Position numbers and translations under genes: made by a program. 64,000 nucleotides of DNA from Bradyrhizobium sp. CCGB01 (GTDB lineage Bacteria; Pseudomonadota; Alphaproteobacteria; Rhizobiales; Xanthobacteraceae). The notes under the pieces were generated by a model, which saw only the letters and a list, made by a program, of their open reading frames with translations, had not been told where the DNA came from and did no database searches. The stretch's first letter is position 1, and each line of letters starts with the position of its first letter. The stretch spans positions 124,001 through 188,000 of the forward strand of contig NZ_JANADK010000001.1 of NCBI RefSeq assembly GCF_024199795.1, read 5' to 3'. Of the stretch, positions 40,088 through 50,675 are shown piece after piece.

Positions 40088-43057
40088 TCAGCTCAGTGCT
40101 TCGTCCAGGAACGCCTTCAACTGCGCCTGATGCTTGGACATCAGACCAGTGGCGGTCGCGGCGGAAGCGGCGCGGCCGACATAACGCGGACGCCGGCTCA
40201 CGCCGTGCACCTGGTTCAGCACCCATTCCAGATAGGGCTCGATGAAGTGCCAAGCACCCATGTTGCGGGGCTCTTCCTGGCACCACACCACTTCAGCCTT
40301 CTTGAAGCGGGACAGCTCGGCCACCAGCGCCTTCAACGGCACCGGATAGAGCTGCTCGACGCGCATCAGGTAGATGTCGTCGATGCCGCGCTTCTCACGC
40401 TCCTCGTAGAGGTCGTAATAGACCTTGCCGGAGCAGAGCACGATGCGGCGGACCTTCTCGTCGGGGACGAGCTTGACCGCCTCGTTCGGCAGCATCTGGG
40501 CGTCATCATAGAGGATGCGGTGGAAGGTCGTGCCCTTCGCCAGCTCCTCGAGACGCGACACCGCCCGCTTGTGACGCAGCAGCGACTTCGGCGTCATCAG
40601 GATCAGCGGCTTGCGGATCTCGCGATGAAGCTGGCGGCGCAGCACGTGGAAGTAGTTCGCCGGCGTGGTCGGATAGACCACCTGCATGTTGTCTTCGGCG
40701 CACATCTGCAGATAACGCTCCAGACGCGCCGAGGAGTGTTCCGGTCCCTGGCCCTCATAGCCGTGCGGCAGCAGGCAGACCAGGCCGGACATGCGCAGCC
40801 ATTTGCGCTCACCCGAGGAGATGAACTGGTCGAACACGACCTGCGCACCGTTGGCGAAGTCGCCGAACTGGGCTTCCCACAGCGTCAGCGTGTTCGGCTC
40901 CGCGAGCGAATAGCCGTATTCGAAGCCGAGCACGGCTTCTTCCGACAGCAGCGAGTTGATGACCTCGTAATGGCCCTGCTCGTGGCCGAGATGGTTGAAC
41001 GGCGTGTAGCGGCTCTCGTCTTCCTGGTCGATCAGGACCGAGTGGCGCTGCGAGAAGGTGCCGCGCTCGGAGTCCTGGCCCGACAGGCGGACATGGTGGT
41101 TCTCGTTGAGCAGTGTGCAGAACGCCAATGCTTCGCCGGTCGCCCAATCGATGCCGACGCCGGTGTCGATGGCCTTGGCGCGATTGTCGAGGAAGCGCTG
41201 GATGGTGCGGTGGGCGCGGAAGCCGTCCGGCACCTTGGTGATCTTGCGGCCGATCTCCTTCAACTCGGCGACGTCGACGCCGGTGACGCCGCGTCGTGCA
41301 TCTTCTTCCTGGTCGGCGATCTTGAAACCGGACCACTTGCCGTCGAGCCAGTCGGCCTTGTTGGGCTTGTAGCCGGAGCCGGCTTCGAGCTCGGCGTCGA
41401 GCCGCGCGCGCCAGTCGGCCTTGGCCTTGTCGACCTCGCCTTCGGTCAGCACGCCTTCGCCGATCAGGCGGCGGGCGTAGAGCTCCAGCGTGGACGGGTG
41501 AGCCGCGATCCGCTTGTACATCACCGGCTGGGTGAAAGCCGGCTCGTCGCCCTCATTATGGCCATGCCGGCGATAGCAGAACATGTCGATGACGACAGGC
41601 TTGTGGAACTTCTGCCGGAACTCGATCGCGACCTTGGCCGCGAACACCACGGCTTCCGGATCGTCGCCGTTGACGTGGAAGATCGGCGCATCGATCATCT
41701 TCGCCACATCAGACGGATAGGGCGAGGAACGCGAGTAACGCGGATAGGTGGTGAAGCCGATCTGGTTGTTGACGATGAAGTGGACAGAGCCGCCGGTGCG
41801 GTAGCCCTTCAGGTCCGACAGGCCGAAGCATTCCGCGACCACGCCCTGCCCCGCGAACGCGGCGTCGCCGTGCATCAGGAGCGGCAGCACCGAGATGCGC
41901 ATGTCCGGCGGATCGCCGTGCTGGTCCTGCTTGGCGCGGACCTTGCCGAGGACGACGGGATCGACGATCTCGAGATGCGAGGGGTTGGCGGTCAGCGACA
42001 GATGGATGCGATTACCGTCGAACTCGCGGTCCGAGGACGCGCCGAGGTGATACTTGACATCGCCGGAGCCTTCGACCGCGTCGGGATTGGCCGAGCCGCC
42101 CTTGAACTCGTGGAACAGCGCGCGGTGGGCCTTGCCCATCACCTGGGTCAGCACGTTGAGGCGGCCGCGATGCGGCATGCCCAGCACGATCTCCTTCACG
42201 CCGAGATTGCCGCCGCGCTTGATGATCTGCTCGAGCGCGGGAATCAGCGATTCGCCGCCGTCGAGACCGAAGCGCTTGGTGCCGGTGAACTTGGTGTCGC
42301 AGAATTTTTCGAAGCCTTCGGCTTCGATCAGCTTCATCAGGATGGCGCGGCGACCTTCGCGGGTGAACGAGATCTCCTTGTCCGGACCCTCGATGCGCTC
42401 CTGGATCCAGGCCTTCTGCGCGGCATTGCTGATATGCATGAACTCGACGCCGAGCGTCTGGCAGTAGGTGCGCTCGCAGATCGCGGTGATCTCGCGAAGC
42501 GTGCCGTATTCGAGGCCCAGCACATGATCGAGGAAGATTTTCCGGTCGAAATCGGCCTCGCTGAAGCCATAGGTGCGCGGATCGAGCTCTTCGCGGTTGC
42601 GCGGGGCTTCGATGCCGAGCGGATCGAGCTTGGCGTGGAAGTGGCCGCGCATGCGGTAGGAGCGGATCAGCATCAGCGCGCGGACCGAGTCGCGCGTGGC
42701 CTGGAGCACGTCGGCGGAGGAGAGGCCGGCGGCCTTGTCACCGCCCTTGGCCTGCGCCTTGGCGGCGATCTTGGCGCCAACCGCCTTCTCGACTTCAGCC
42801 CAGTTGCCGTCGAGGGCGGAGGTCAGATCGTCTTGCGGGGTCAGCGGCCAGTTGGCGCGCTCCCAGGACGGGCCTTCGGCGTTCTTGCTGATATCGCCGG
42901 GCTGGTCGTTGAGGCTCTTGAAGAATTCCTGCCACTCGGCGTCGACCGAGGACGGGTCCTTCTCGTAGCGGGCGTAGATTTCGTCGATGTAGGTGGCGTT
43001 GGTGCCCTGCAAAAAGGAAGAGAGGGCAAAGGCTGCGTTCGCGTCCTGGCGAGACAT
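40088..43057 (-). CDS. sucA: 2-oxoglutarate dehydrogenase E1
   Basis: 989 residues, thiamine-diphosphate dependent. Landmarks are the N-terminal FLQGTNATYIDEIYARYEKD, MPHRGRLNVL, the ThDP region HGDAAFAGQGVVAE and HVNGDDPEAVVFA, and CQEEPRNMGAWHF near the end. It decarboxylates 2-oxoglutarate and passes the succinyl group to SucB. CCAGGA lies before the ATG. Also called odhA. Confidence 0.98.
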   Translation of the reverse strand: MSRQDANAAFALSSFLQGTNATYIDEIYARYEKDPSSVDAEWQEFFKSLNDQPGDISKNAEGPSWERANWPLTPQDDLTSALDGNWAEVEKAVGAKIAAKAQAKGGDKAAGLSSADVLQATRDSVRALMLIRSYRMRGHFHAKLDPLGIEAPRNREELDPRTYGFSEADFDRKIFLDHVLGLEYGTLREITAICERTYCQTLGVEFMHISNAAQKAWIQERIEGPDKEISFTREGRRAILMKLIEAEGFEKFCDTKFTGTKRFGLDGGESLIPALEQIIKRGGNLGVKEIVLGMPHRGRLNVLTQVMGKAHRALFHEFKGGSANPDAVEGSGDVKYHLGASSDREFDGNRIHLSLTANPSHLEIVDPVVLGKVRAKQDQHGDPPDMRISVLPLLMHGDAAFAGQGVVAECFGLSDLKGYRTGGSVHFIVNNQIGFTTYPRYSRSSPYPSDVAKMIDAPIFHVNGDDPEAVVFAAKVAIEFRQKFHKPVVIDMFCYRRHGHNEGDEPAFTQPVMYKRIAAHPSTLELYARRLIGEGVLTEGEVDKAKADWRARLDAELEAGSGYKPNKADWLDGKWSGFKIADQEEDARRGVTGVDVAELKEIGRKITKVPDGFRAHRTIQRFLDNRAKAIDTGVGIDWATGEALAFCTLLNENHHVRLSGQDSERGTFSQRHSVLIDQEDESRYTPFNHLGHEQGHYEVINSLLSEEAVLGFEYGYSLAEPNTLTLWEAQFGDFANGAQVVFDQFISSGERKWLRMSGLVCLLPHGYEGQGPEHSSARLERYLQMCAEDNMQVVYPTTPANYFHVLRRQLHREIRKPLILMTPKSLLRHKRAVSRLEELAKGTTFHRILYDDAQMLPNEAVKLVPDEKVRRIVLCSGKVYYDLYEEREKRGIDDIYLMRVEQLYPVPLKALVAELSRFKKAEVVWCQEEPRNMGAWHFIEPYLEWVLNQVHGVSRRPRYVGRAASAATATGLMSKHQAQLKAFLDEALS

Positions 43058-43194
43058 ACTTGAGTTCCTGGCGATTTTGGTTCGCGCATAACAAACGGCG
43101 CTGGCGCTGAGCTCCCCGGCAGAGGCCCAGCGCGACAGGCACCATTTATCCTATTTGCTGCGAAACTTCGCCCGGAAAAGCACGAAGGAGTGAA

Positions 43195-44079
43195 TTAGCC
43201 CTTCAATTTTTCGGCAAGCGTATGACCGAGGCGGGCGGGCGACGGCGAGACTGTAATTCCAGCCGATTTCATCGCGTCGGTCTTGGAACCGGCGTCGCCC
43301 TTGCCGCCCGAGATGATCGCACCGGCATGGCCCATGCGGCGCCCGGGAGGTGCGGTGACGCCGGCGATGAAGCCGACCATCGGCTTCTTGCGGCCGCGCT
43401 TGGCCTCGTCCTTGAGGAACTGGGCGGCGTCCTCCTCGGCGGAACCGCCGATCTCGCCGATCATGATGATCGATTCGGTCTTGGGGTCGCCCAGCAGCAT
43501 CTCCAGCACGTCGATGAACTCGGTGCCCTTGACCGGGTCGCCGCCGATGCCGACCGCGGTGGTCTGGCCGAGGCCCTCCTGGGAGGTCTGGAACACAGCT
43601 TCGTAAGTGAGCGTGCCGGAGCGGGAGACGATGCCGACGCTGCCGGTCTTGAAGATGTTGGCCGGCATGATGCCGATCTTGCACTCGCCGGCGGTCATGA
43701 CGCCCGGGCAGTTCGGCCCGATCAGGCGCGACTTGGAGCCGGCCAGCGAGCGCTTCACGCGCACCATGTCGACCACGGGAATACCTTCGGTGATGCAGAC
43801 GATCAGCGGGATCTCGGCGTCGATGGCTTCGCAGATCGCGTCCGCCGCGCCCGGCGGCGGCACGTAGATCACCGACGCATCGGCGCCGGTCTTCTCACGC
43901 GCATCGCGCACGGTGTCGAACACCGGCAGGCCCAGATGCGTCGAGCCGCCTTTGCCCGGCGAGGTGCCGCCGACCATCTTGGTGCCATAGGCAATCGCGG
44001 CTTCGGAATGGAAGGTGCCGTTCTTGCCGGTAAAGCCCTGGCAGATGACCTTGGTGTTCTTGTCGATCAGGATGGACAT
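43195..44079 (-). CDS. sucD: succinyl-CoA synthetase subunit alpha
   Basis: 294 residues. [19 protein letters not shown] starts the CoA-binding Rossmann domain. [19 protein letters not shown] is the family signature, and the phosphorylated histidine is in [18 protein letters not shown]. With SucC it makes ATP or GTP from succinyl-CoA. It is separated from sucC by one small gene. Confidence 0.98.
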   Translation of the reverse strand: MSILIDKNTKVICQGFTGKNGTFHSEAAIAYGTKMVGGTSPGKGGSTHLGLPVFDTVRDAREKTGADASVIYVPPPGAADAICEAIDAEIPLIVCITEGIPVVDMVRVKRSLAGSKSRLIGPNCPGVMTAGECKIGIMPANIFKTGSVGIVSRSGTLTYEAVFQTSQEGLGQTTAVGIGGDPVKGTEFIDVLEMLLGDPKTESIIMIGEIGGSAEEDAAQFLKDEAKRGRKKPMVGFIAGVTAPPGRRMGHAGAIISGGKGDAGSKTDAMKSAGITVSPSPARLGHTLAEKLKG

Positions 44080-44112
44080 GAGGTCTGCTTTCGCGAACTA
44101 ACGAGTGAGAGG

Positions 44113-44592
44113 TCAGTGGATGCGGCGGTAGACGCCGGTGAGCACGTCGGCCCAGCCTTCCGCGTCCGGCGAGAACTGGATCTTCAACGAGTAGGAATTG
44201 TCGTCGATGATCTCGTAGACGTGGCGCGCATTGCCGCGGAGCGAGCCGCGCACCAGCGTCAGGGTCTTGCCGACCCACCCGCCGGAAGCGGGCGAGGGCG
44301 GCGTGTAGCCGAGCGAATCGTGCCAGAACAATTTGTAGGTCCGGTCGTCGCGGTCGTAGGTGAAGATGCCGTGGGTGGCGAAGCTCTGCTTGCCGTTACG
44401 CGTCTGCACCGTGTCCTGGATCAGGTAGAAGCCATTGAGATCCATGCGCGCGACGATGTGAGAGGTGGCAGGGCCACCCTCCATCCAGCGCGACGGAAAG
44501 ACCACCTCTTCGCCATTCCATTCGCCGGCGAACGCGGCGAGGCGCGCATGCTCTGCAAGCGGAGATGATGCGGCGAGATGGTCCTGGGTCAT
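44113..44592 (-). CDS. DUF1579-like protein between sucC and sucD
   Basis: 159 residues of lipocalin-like character: [50 protein letters not shown]. This resembles DUF1579, of unknown function. It starts 4 bases after the sucC stop and ends 33 bases before the sucD start, so all three are surely cotranscribed. No signal peptide. Confidence 0.8.
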   Translation of the reverse strand: MTQDHLAASSPLAEHARLAAFAGEWNGEEVVFPSRWMEGGPATSHIVARMDLNGFYLIQDTVQTRNGKQSFATHGIFTYDRDDRTYKLFWHDSLGYTPPSPASGGWVGKTLTLVRGSLRGNARHVYEIIDDNSYSLKIQFSPDAEGWADVLTGVYRRIH

Positions 44593-44596
44593 GGCC

Positions 44597-45793
<1,197 letters not shown>

Positions 45794-45969
45794 ATGGTCG
45801 CTCCCTGAACCCGCGGGCGGTGACCTCTTGGGCCCACCTCAGTCTTGTGGCTGGCATACCATATACCACAGGAACTGCAACCCGGATTCTTTGACATCGA
45901 TCTCTGGACTGCCGAACCGGAGGCCCGCCAAGCCTGCAACTGGTGGTCGGCCGGGCCCCGGAAGTGAAA

Positions 45970-45999
45970 CCGCCGAAGACCGGTTTCGGTCTTCGGCGG
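45970..45999 (-). terminator. hairpin after mdh
   Basis: CCGCCGAAGACC (45970-45981) and GGTCTTCGGCGG (45988-45999) form a perfect 12-bp stem just past the mdh stop, followed on the minus strand by only TTT. It suggests partial separation of mdh from sucC. Confidence 0.6.
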
Positions 46000-46012
46000 G
46001 GATTGTTTGACC

Positions 46013-47205
<1,193 letters not shown>

Positions 47206-47222
47206 GCGCTGGCAAATAGGAC

Positions 47223-48407
47223 TTAAGTCTCCACCAGGCCCTTGGTGGAGCCGCTGGCGGTGGAATCCTTGCGGCCGTGAGGCAGCGCCAGATAGGATTC
47301 CGAGCTCATTTCGATCAGGCGCGACGCCGTCCGCTTGAACTCGTTGGCCTCGTTGCCCTCGTGCGCGAGGTAGAGCGAGATCGGGTTGGCATCGGCCGAG
47401 GCCATCAGCTTCACGGCATTGTCATAGAGCGTATCGATCAGCGTGATGAAGCGCTTGGCCGCGTTACGCTGGGACAGATCCATCACTGGAATATGGTCGA
47501 CCAGGATGGTGTGATAGTCGTGCGCGAGCCTGAGATAGTCGGATGCCCCGAGCGGCTTCTCGCAGAGATCGGCGAAGGTAAAGCGCGCCACGCCATGGGC
47601 CGAGCACGGCACGTGCAGGATGCGGCCCTTGATCGAAATATCGCGCGGCTTGCATCTGGCGTTGCCGGTCATCTTCGACCAGGCGCGGTTGAGCGCGGCG
47701 TCCGCATCGCCGTCGGCCGGCGTCAGCCACATCGGCACGCCCTGAAGCTTCTCCAGGCGGAAATCGGTGCGCCCATCGAGCCGCAGCACGTCCATGCGGT
47801 CGGTGATCTGCTTGATGAAGGGCAGGAACAGCGAACGGTTCAGGCCGCCCTTGTAGAGATCGTCGGGCGCGACGTTGGAGGTCGCGACCACCACGGTGCC
47901 GAGCTCGAACAGCTTTGCGAACAGGCGCCCCAGGATCATCGCGTCCGCGATGTCGGTGACGTGGAATTCGTCGAAACAGAGCAGCCAGCTCTCCTCGAAG
48001 ATCGCGTTCGCAGTCAGCGCGATGACGTCGCCATCGGCGATCTCGCCGCGCGAGATGCCCTGACGATAATCGTAGATCCGCTCATGCGCTTCAGCCATGA
48101 ACTCGTGGAAATGCGCGCGGCGCTTGTGCTCGACGGTCGAGTGCTGGAAGAACAGGTCCATCAGCATGGTCTTGCCGCGGCCGACTTCGCCATGAATGTA
48201 GAGCCCGTGCGGCGCCTCGTCCTTGTCGCTGCTGAACAGGCGACTGAGCAGGCCCTGCTTGCGCTGCGGCTTGTAATTCGCGAGCCGCTGGTCGAGCGCC
48301 GCATAGGCTTCGGCGATTTCGGCCTGCGCAGCATCGGGCTCGATCGCGCCGGACGCGACCTCTGCCTGATACGCCTCGCGGAATGAGGAGTTTTGGGTCG
48401 AGAGCAT
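47223..48407 (-). CDS. zapE: cell division protein ZapE (AFG1-type ATPase)
   Basis: 394 residues. Walker A GEVGRGKT is at 73-80, and the Walker B region is LLCFDEFHVTDIADAMIL. VVATSNVAPDDLYKGGLNR is typical of AFG1/ZapE, a P-loop protein that acts on Z rings in bacteria. Its place just before mdh in the same direction is common in alphaproteobacteria. Confidence 0.94.
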   Translation of the reverse strand: MLSTQNSSFREAYQAEVASGAIEPDAAQAEIAEAYAALDQRLANYKPQRKQGLLSRLFSSDKDEAPHGLYIHGEVGRGKTMLMDLFFQHSTVEHKRRAHFHEFMAEAHERIYDYRQGISRGEIADGDVIALTANAIFEESWLLCFDEFHVTDIADAMILGRLFAKLFELGTVVVATSNVAPDDLYKGGLNRSLFLPFIKQITDRMDVLRLDGRTDFRLEKLQGVPMWLTPADGDADAALNRAWSKMTGNARCKPRDISIKGRILHVPCSAHGVARFTFADLCEKPLGASDYLRLAHDYHTILVDHIPVMDLSQRNAAKRFITLIDTLYDNAVKLMASADANPISLYLAHEGNEANEFKRTASRLIEMSSESYLALPHGRKDSTASGSTKGLVET

Positions 48408-48476
48408 CGCTCTTTACCGCCAGAGACCGGCGGAAATTGCAAGCCGTCAATTGGTGGACGGGGTATGCGCTTTCAT

Positions 48477-48523
48477 GTCCCGGACGCGCGGCGGCGTGGA
48501 ACGCTGCCGCGCAGAGCCGGGAC
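48477..48523. repeat. hairpin repeat between thpR and zapE
   Basis: Outer arms GTCCCGG/CCGGGAC (48477-48483, 48517-48523) and inner GCGCGGC/GCCGCGC (48486-48492, 48506-48512) stack into one stem-loop. Confidence 0.6.
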
Positions 48524-48552
48524 GCACTGTTTCGTACATCGCGAAGAGCGGC

Positions 48553-49089
48553 CTACTCACACAGTTCGTAGGCGTCCTCGACCACATACGGCCCCCCGCC
48601 GGTGGAGGCGCGCGACGAGAACAGCACGAAGCGTTCGGCCATGAACGCCTTGCTCGGGAAGTAGCCGCGCAGCGAGAGATAGTCGGCGACGTCGCGGTCG
48701 GTGGCGTCGTGCAGCCGGGCCAGCGTGACATGCGGGATGAACTTGCGTCCCTCCGGATTAAGACCGATCCGCTGCATCATGCGCTCGAGCTCGGCCTGCA
48801 ATTCCATCAGCGGCTTGCTCGGCGCGATCGTCGCAACGACTGCCCTCGGTTTGCGGCCGCCAAAACTCGTCAGCCCCTGCACCTTCACCTCGAACGGCTT
48901 GCGGTCGACGCGAAACAGCATCGAGGCGATCTCGTTGGCGGACAGGCCGTCGATGTCGCCGATGAAGCGCAAGGTGACGTGATAATTTTCGGGATCGATC
49001 CACCGGGCGCCGGGAAGGCCACCCCGCAAGTTGGAAAGCGACTGGCCGATCTCGGCCGGAATTTCCAGACCAGTGAACAAACGCGGCAT
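48553..49089 (-). CDS. thpR: RNA 2',3'-cyclic phosphodiesterase
   Basis: 178 residues of the 2H phosphoesterase family. The two HxTx motifs are HVTL at 37-40 and HVTL at 120-123. MPRLFTGLEIP opens the protein. It opens 2',3'-cyclic phosphates on RNA. It lies upstream of zapE on the same strand with a hairpin repeat between. Confidence 0.92.
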   Translation of the reverse strand: MPRLFTGLEIPAEIGQSLSNLRGGLPGARWIDPENYHVTLRFIGDIDGLSANEIASMLFRVDRKPFEVKVQGLTSFGGRKPRAVVATIAPSKPLMELQAELERMMQRIGLNPEGRKFIPHVTLARLHDATDRDVADYLSLRGYFPSKAFMAERFVLFSSRASTGGGPYVVEDAYELCE

Positions 49090-49261
49090 CGTTCAGCACT
49101 CCCGATGCTTGGGCACAGTCCCTGAGCAGGACCTTACCCAAATTAGAGCCGGCGACGAATCACCGGTACCCTGATTCCTATCGCAGTTGTGTGACTCTGC
49201 GAAGCATCGCGCGCCCCACCCCGGTAAATCCCTGGGAATTACGGCTGGCGCTGCCCGCTTT

Positions 49262-49897
49262 TCAACGCCGTTGCTCGCTTATCGTGCCAAGGAATGCCTC
49301 CACTGTGGGCATGATGTTGCCGACGATGATGTCGACACCGGCTGCGGTCGGATGAATGCCGTCGGCCTGGTTGAGCTTGGCGTCGGCCGCAACACCGTCG
49401 AGGAAGAACGGATAGAGCGGCACGTCGAATTTCTTCGCCAGATCCGGATAAATCGAATTGAAGCGCGCCGCATATTCCGCGCCGTAATTCGGCGGTGCCA
49501 GCATGCCGCACAGCATCACCGCGATCTTGCGGGCCTTGAGCCGCGCGACGATGTCGGTCAGCGCAGTCCGTGTCAGGTCGGGATCGATGCCGCGCAGCGC
49601 GTCGTTGGCGCCGAGCTCGATGATCACGCCGTCGGTTCCGTCCGGGACCGACCAGTCAAGCCGGTCACGGCCGCCGGACGAGGTGTCGCCGGACACCCCG
49701 GCATTCGTCATGTCCACCGCTATCCCTTTGGCTTGCAAGGCTTTTTGAAGTTTTGTCGGGAATGCTTCCTGGACCTGAAGGCCGAGGCCGGCGCTCAGGG
49801 AATCGCCGAGAACGACGAGCTTGACCGGTTTCGTCGCTTCCGCCCAAGCCGGGTTCACGACCGTCATCAAAGCGAGCATCAACACGGCTATGTGCAT
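49262..49897 (-). CDS. tesA: arylesterase / TesA-like GDSL hydrolase
   Basis: 211 residues. A signal peptide (LMLALMTVVNPAWAE) precedes an SGNH hydrolase: VVLGDSLSAG with Ser33, GANDALRG and DGIHPTAAG with the catalytic Asp-His. A periplasmic thioesterase, lysophospholipase or esterase. I chose ATG 49897, where the signal peptide begins; in-frame ATGs at 49954 and 49966 would overlap the divergent gene. tesA divergent from an ybbA-ybbP pair is the same arrangement as in Escherichia coli. Confidence 0.9.
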   Translation of the reverse strand: MHIAVLMLALMTVVNPAWAEATKPVKLVVLGDSLSAGLGLQVQEAFPTKLQKALQAKGIAVDMTNAGVSGDTSSGGRDRLDWSVPDGTDGVIIELGANDALRGIDPDLTRTALTDIVARLKARKIAVMLCGMLAPPNYGAEYAARFNSIYPDLAKKFDVPLYPFFLDGVAADAKLNQADGIHPTAAGVDIIVGNIMPTVEAFLGTISEQRR

Positions 49898-49952
49898 GAA
49901 GAATCCGTAACGCCTCTCGACCGCGTGTGCGGAGTTGCCATATGACCGGACC

Positions 49953-50675
49953 ATGGACACTCGCATCGAAACCTCTTCGCTCGCCGGCACCGCGCCGGAC
50001 ACCATCGCCATCTCCAACGTCAATCTTTCATTGGGTACGGGCGCGGCACGCGTTCACATCCTCAAGGATATCAGCCTGCGGGTCGGCCGTAGCGAGACGA
50101 TCGGCCTGATCGGCCCGTCAGGCTCGGGCAAATCCACGCTGCTGATGGTGATGGCGGGGTTGGAGCGTCCTGATAGCGGAGAGGTGGTGGTGAATGGCAC
50201 GCCTTTCAATGCCCTCGACGAGGACGCGCTGGCCCGCTTCCGCGGCCGCCAGGTCGGCATCGTCTTCCAGTCCTTCCATTTGATCCCGACCATGACGGCG
50301 CTGGAGAACGTCGCCGTGCCGCTCGAGCTCGCCGGCAACCCGGACGCTGCAAAACGCGCGGCGCAGGAGCTGCAATCGGTCGGGCTCGGCGACCGCCTGC
50401 ATCATTATCCGACCCAGCTGTCGGGCGGCGAGCAGCAGCGCGTCGCACTGGCCCGCGCGCTGGCGCCCGATCCCGCGATCCTCGTCGCGGACGAGCCGAC
50501 CGGCAACCTCGACGAGGCCACGGGAAAACAGATCGTCGATCTGCTGTTCGGCAAGCATGCCGAGCGCGGCATGACGCTGGTGCTGGTGACGCACGATTCC
50601 TCGCTCGCGCATCGCTGCGATCGCGTCATCCGCCTGCGCTCCGGGCGCATCGACACCCAGTCCGCGCCGGCATGA
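49953..50675 (+). CDS. ybbA: ABC transporter ATP-binding protein, YbbA/LolD type
   Basis: 240 residues. Walker A GPSGSGKST, the Q-loop in GIVFQSFHLIPTMTALEN, the signature LSGGEQQRVALARAL, Walker B ILVADEPTGNLDE, and a switch His in VTHDSS are all present. This is the MacB/LolD class, which drives mechanotransmission rather than classical import. The ATG at 49953 is preferred over an upstream TTG (49935). Its stop overlaps the start of its permease gene. Confidence 0.92.
   Translation: MDTRIETSSLAGTAPDTIAISNVNLSLGTGAARVHILKDISLRVGRSETIGLIGPSGSGKSTLLMVMAGLERPDSGEVVVNGTPFNALDEDALARFRGRQVGIVFQSFHLIPTMTALENVAVPLELAGNPDAAKRAAQELQSVGLGDRLHHYPTQLSGGEQQRVALARALAPDPAILVADEPTGNLDEATGKQIVDLLFGKHAERGMTLVLVTHDSSLAHRCDRVIRLRSGRIDTQSAPA

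Noticed and set aside
40130..43063. 977-codon plus-strand frame opposite sucA
   Set aside because: It mirrors the codon pattern of sucA in high-GC DNA; its translation is rich in Ala, Arg, Asp, Val and shows no family motif.
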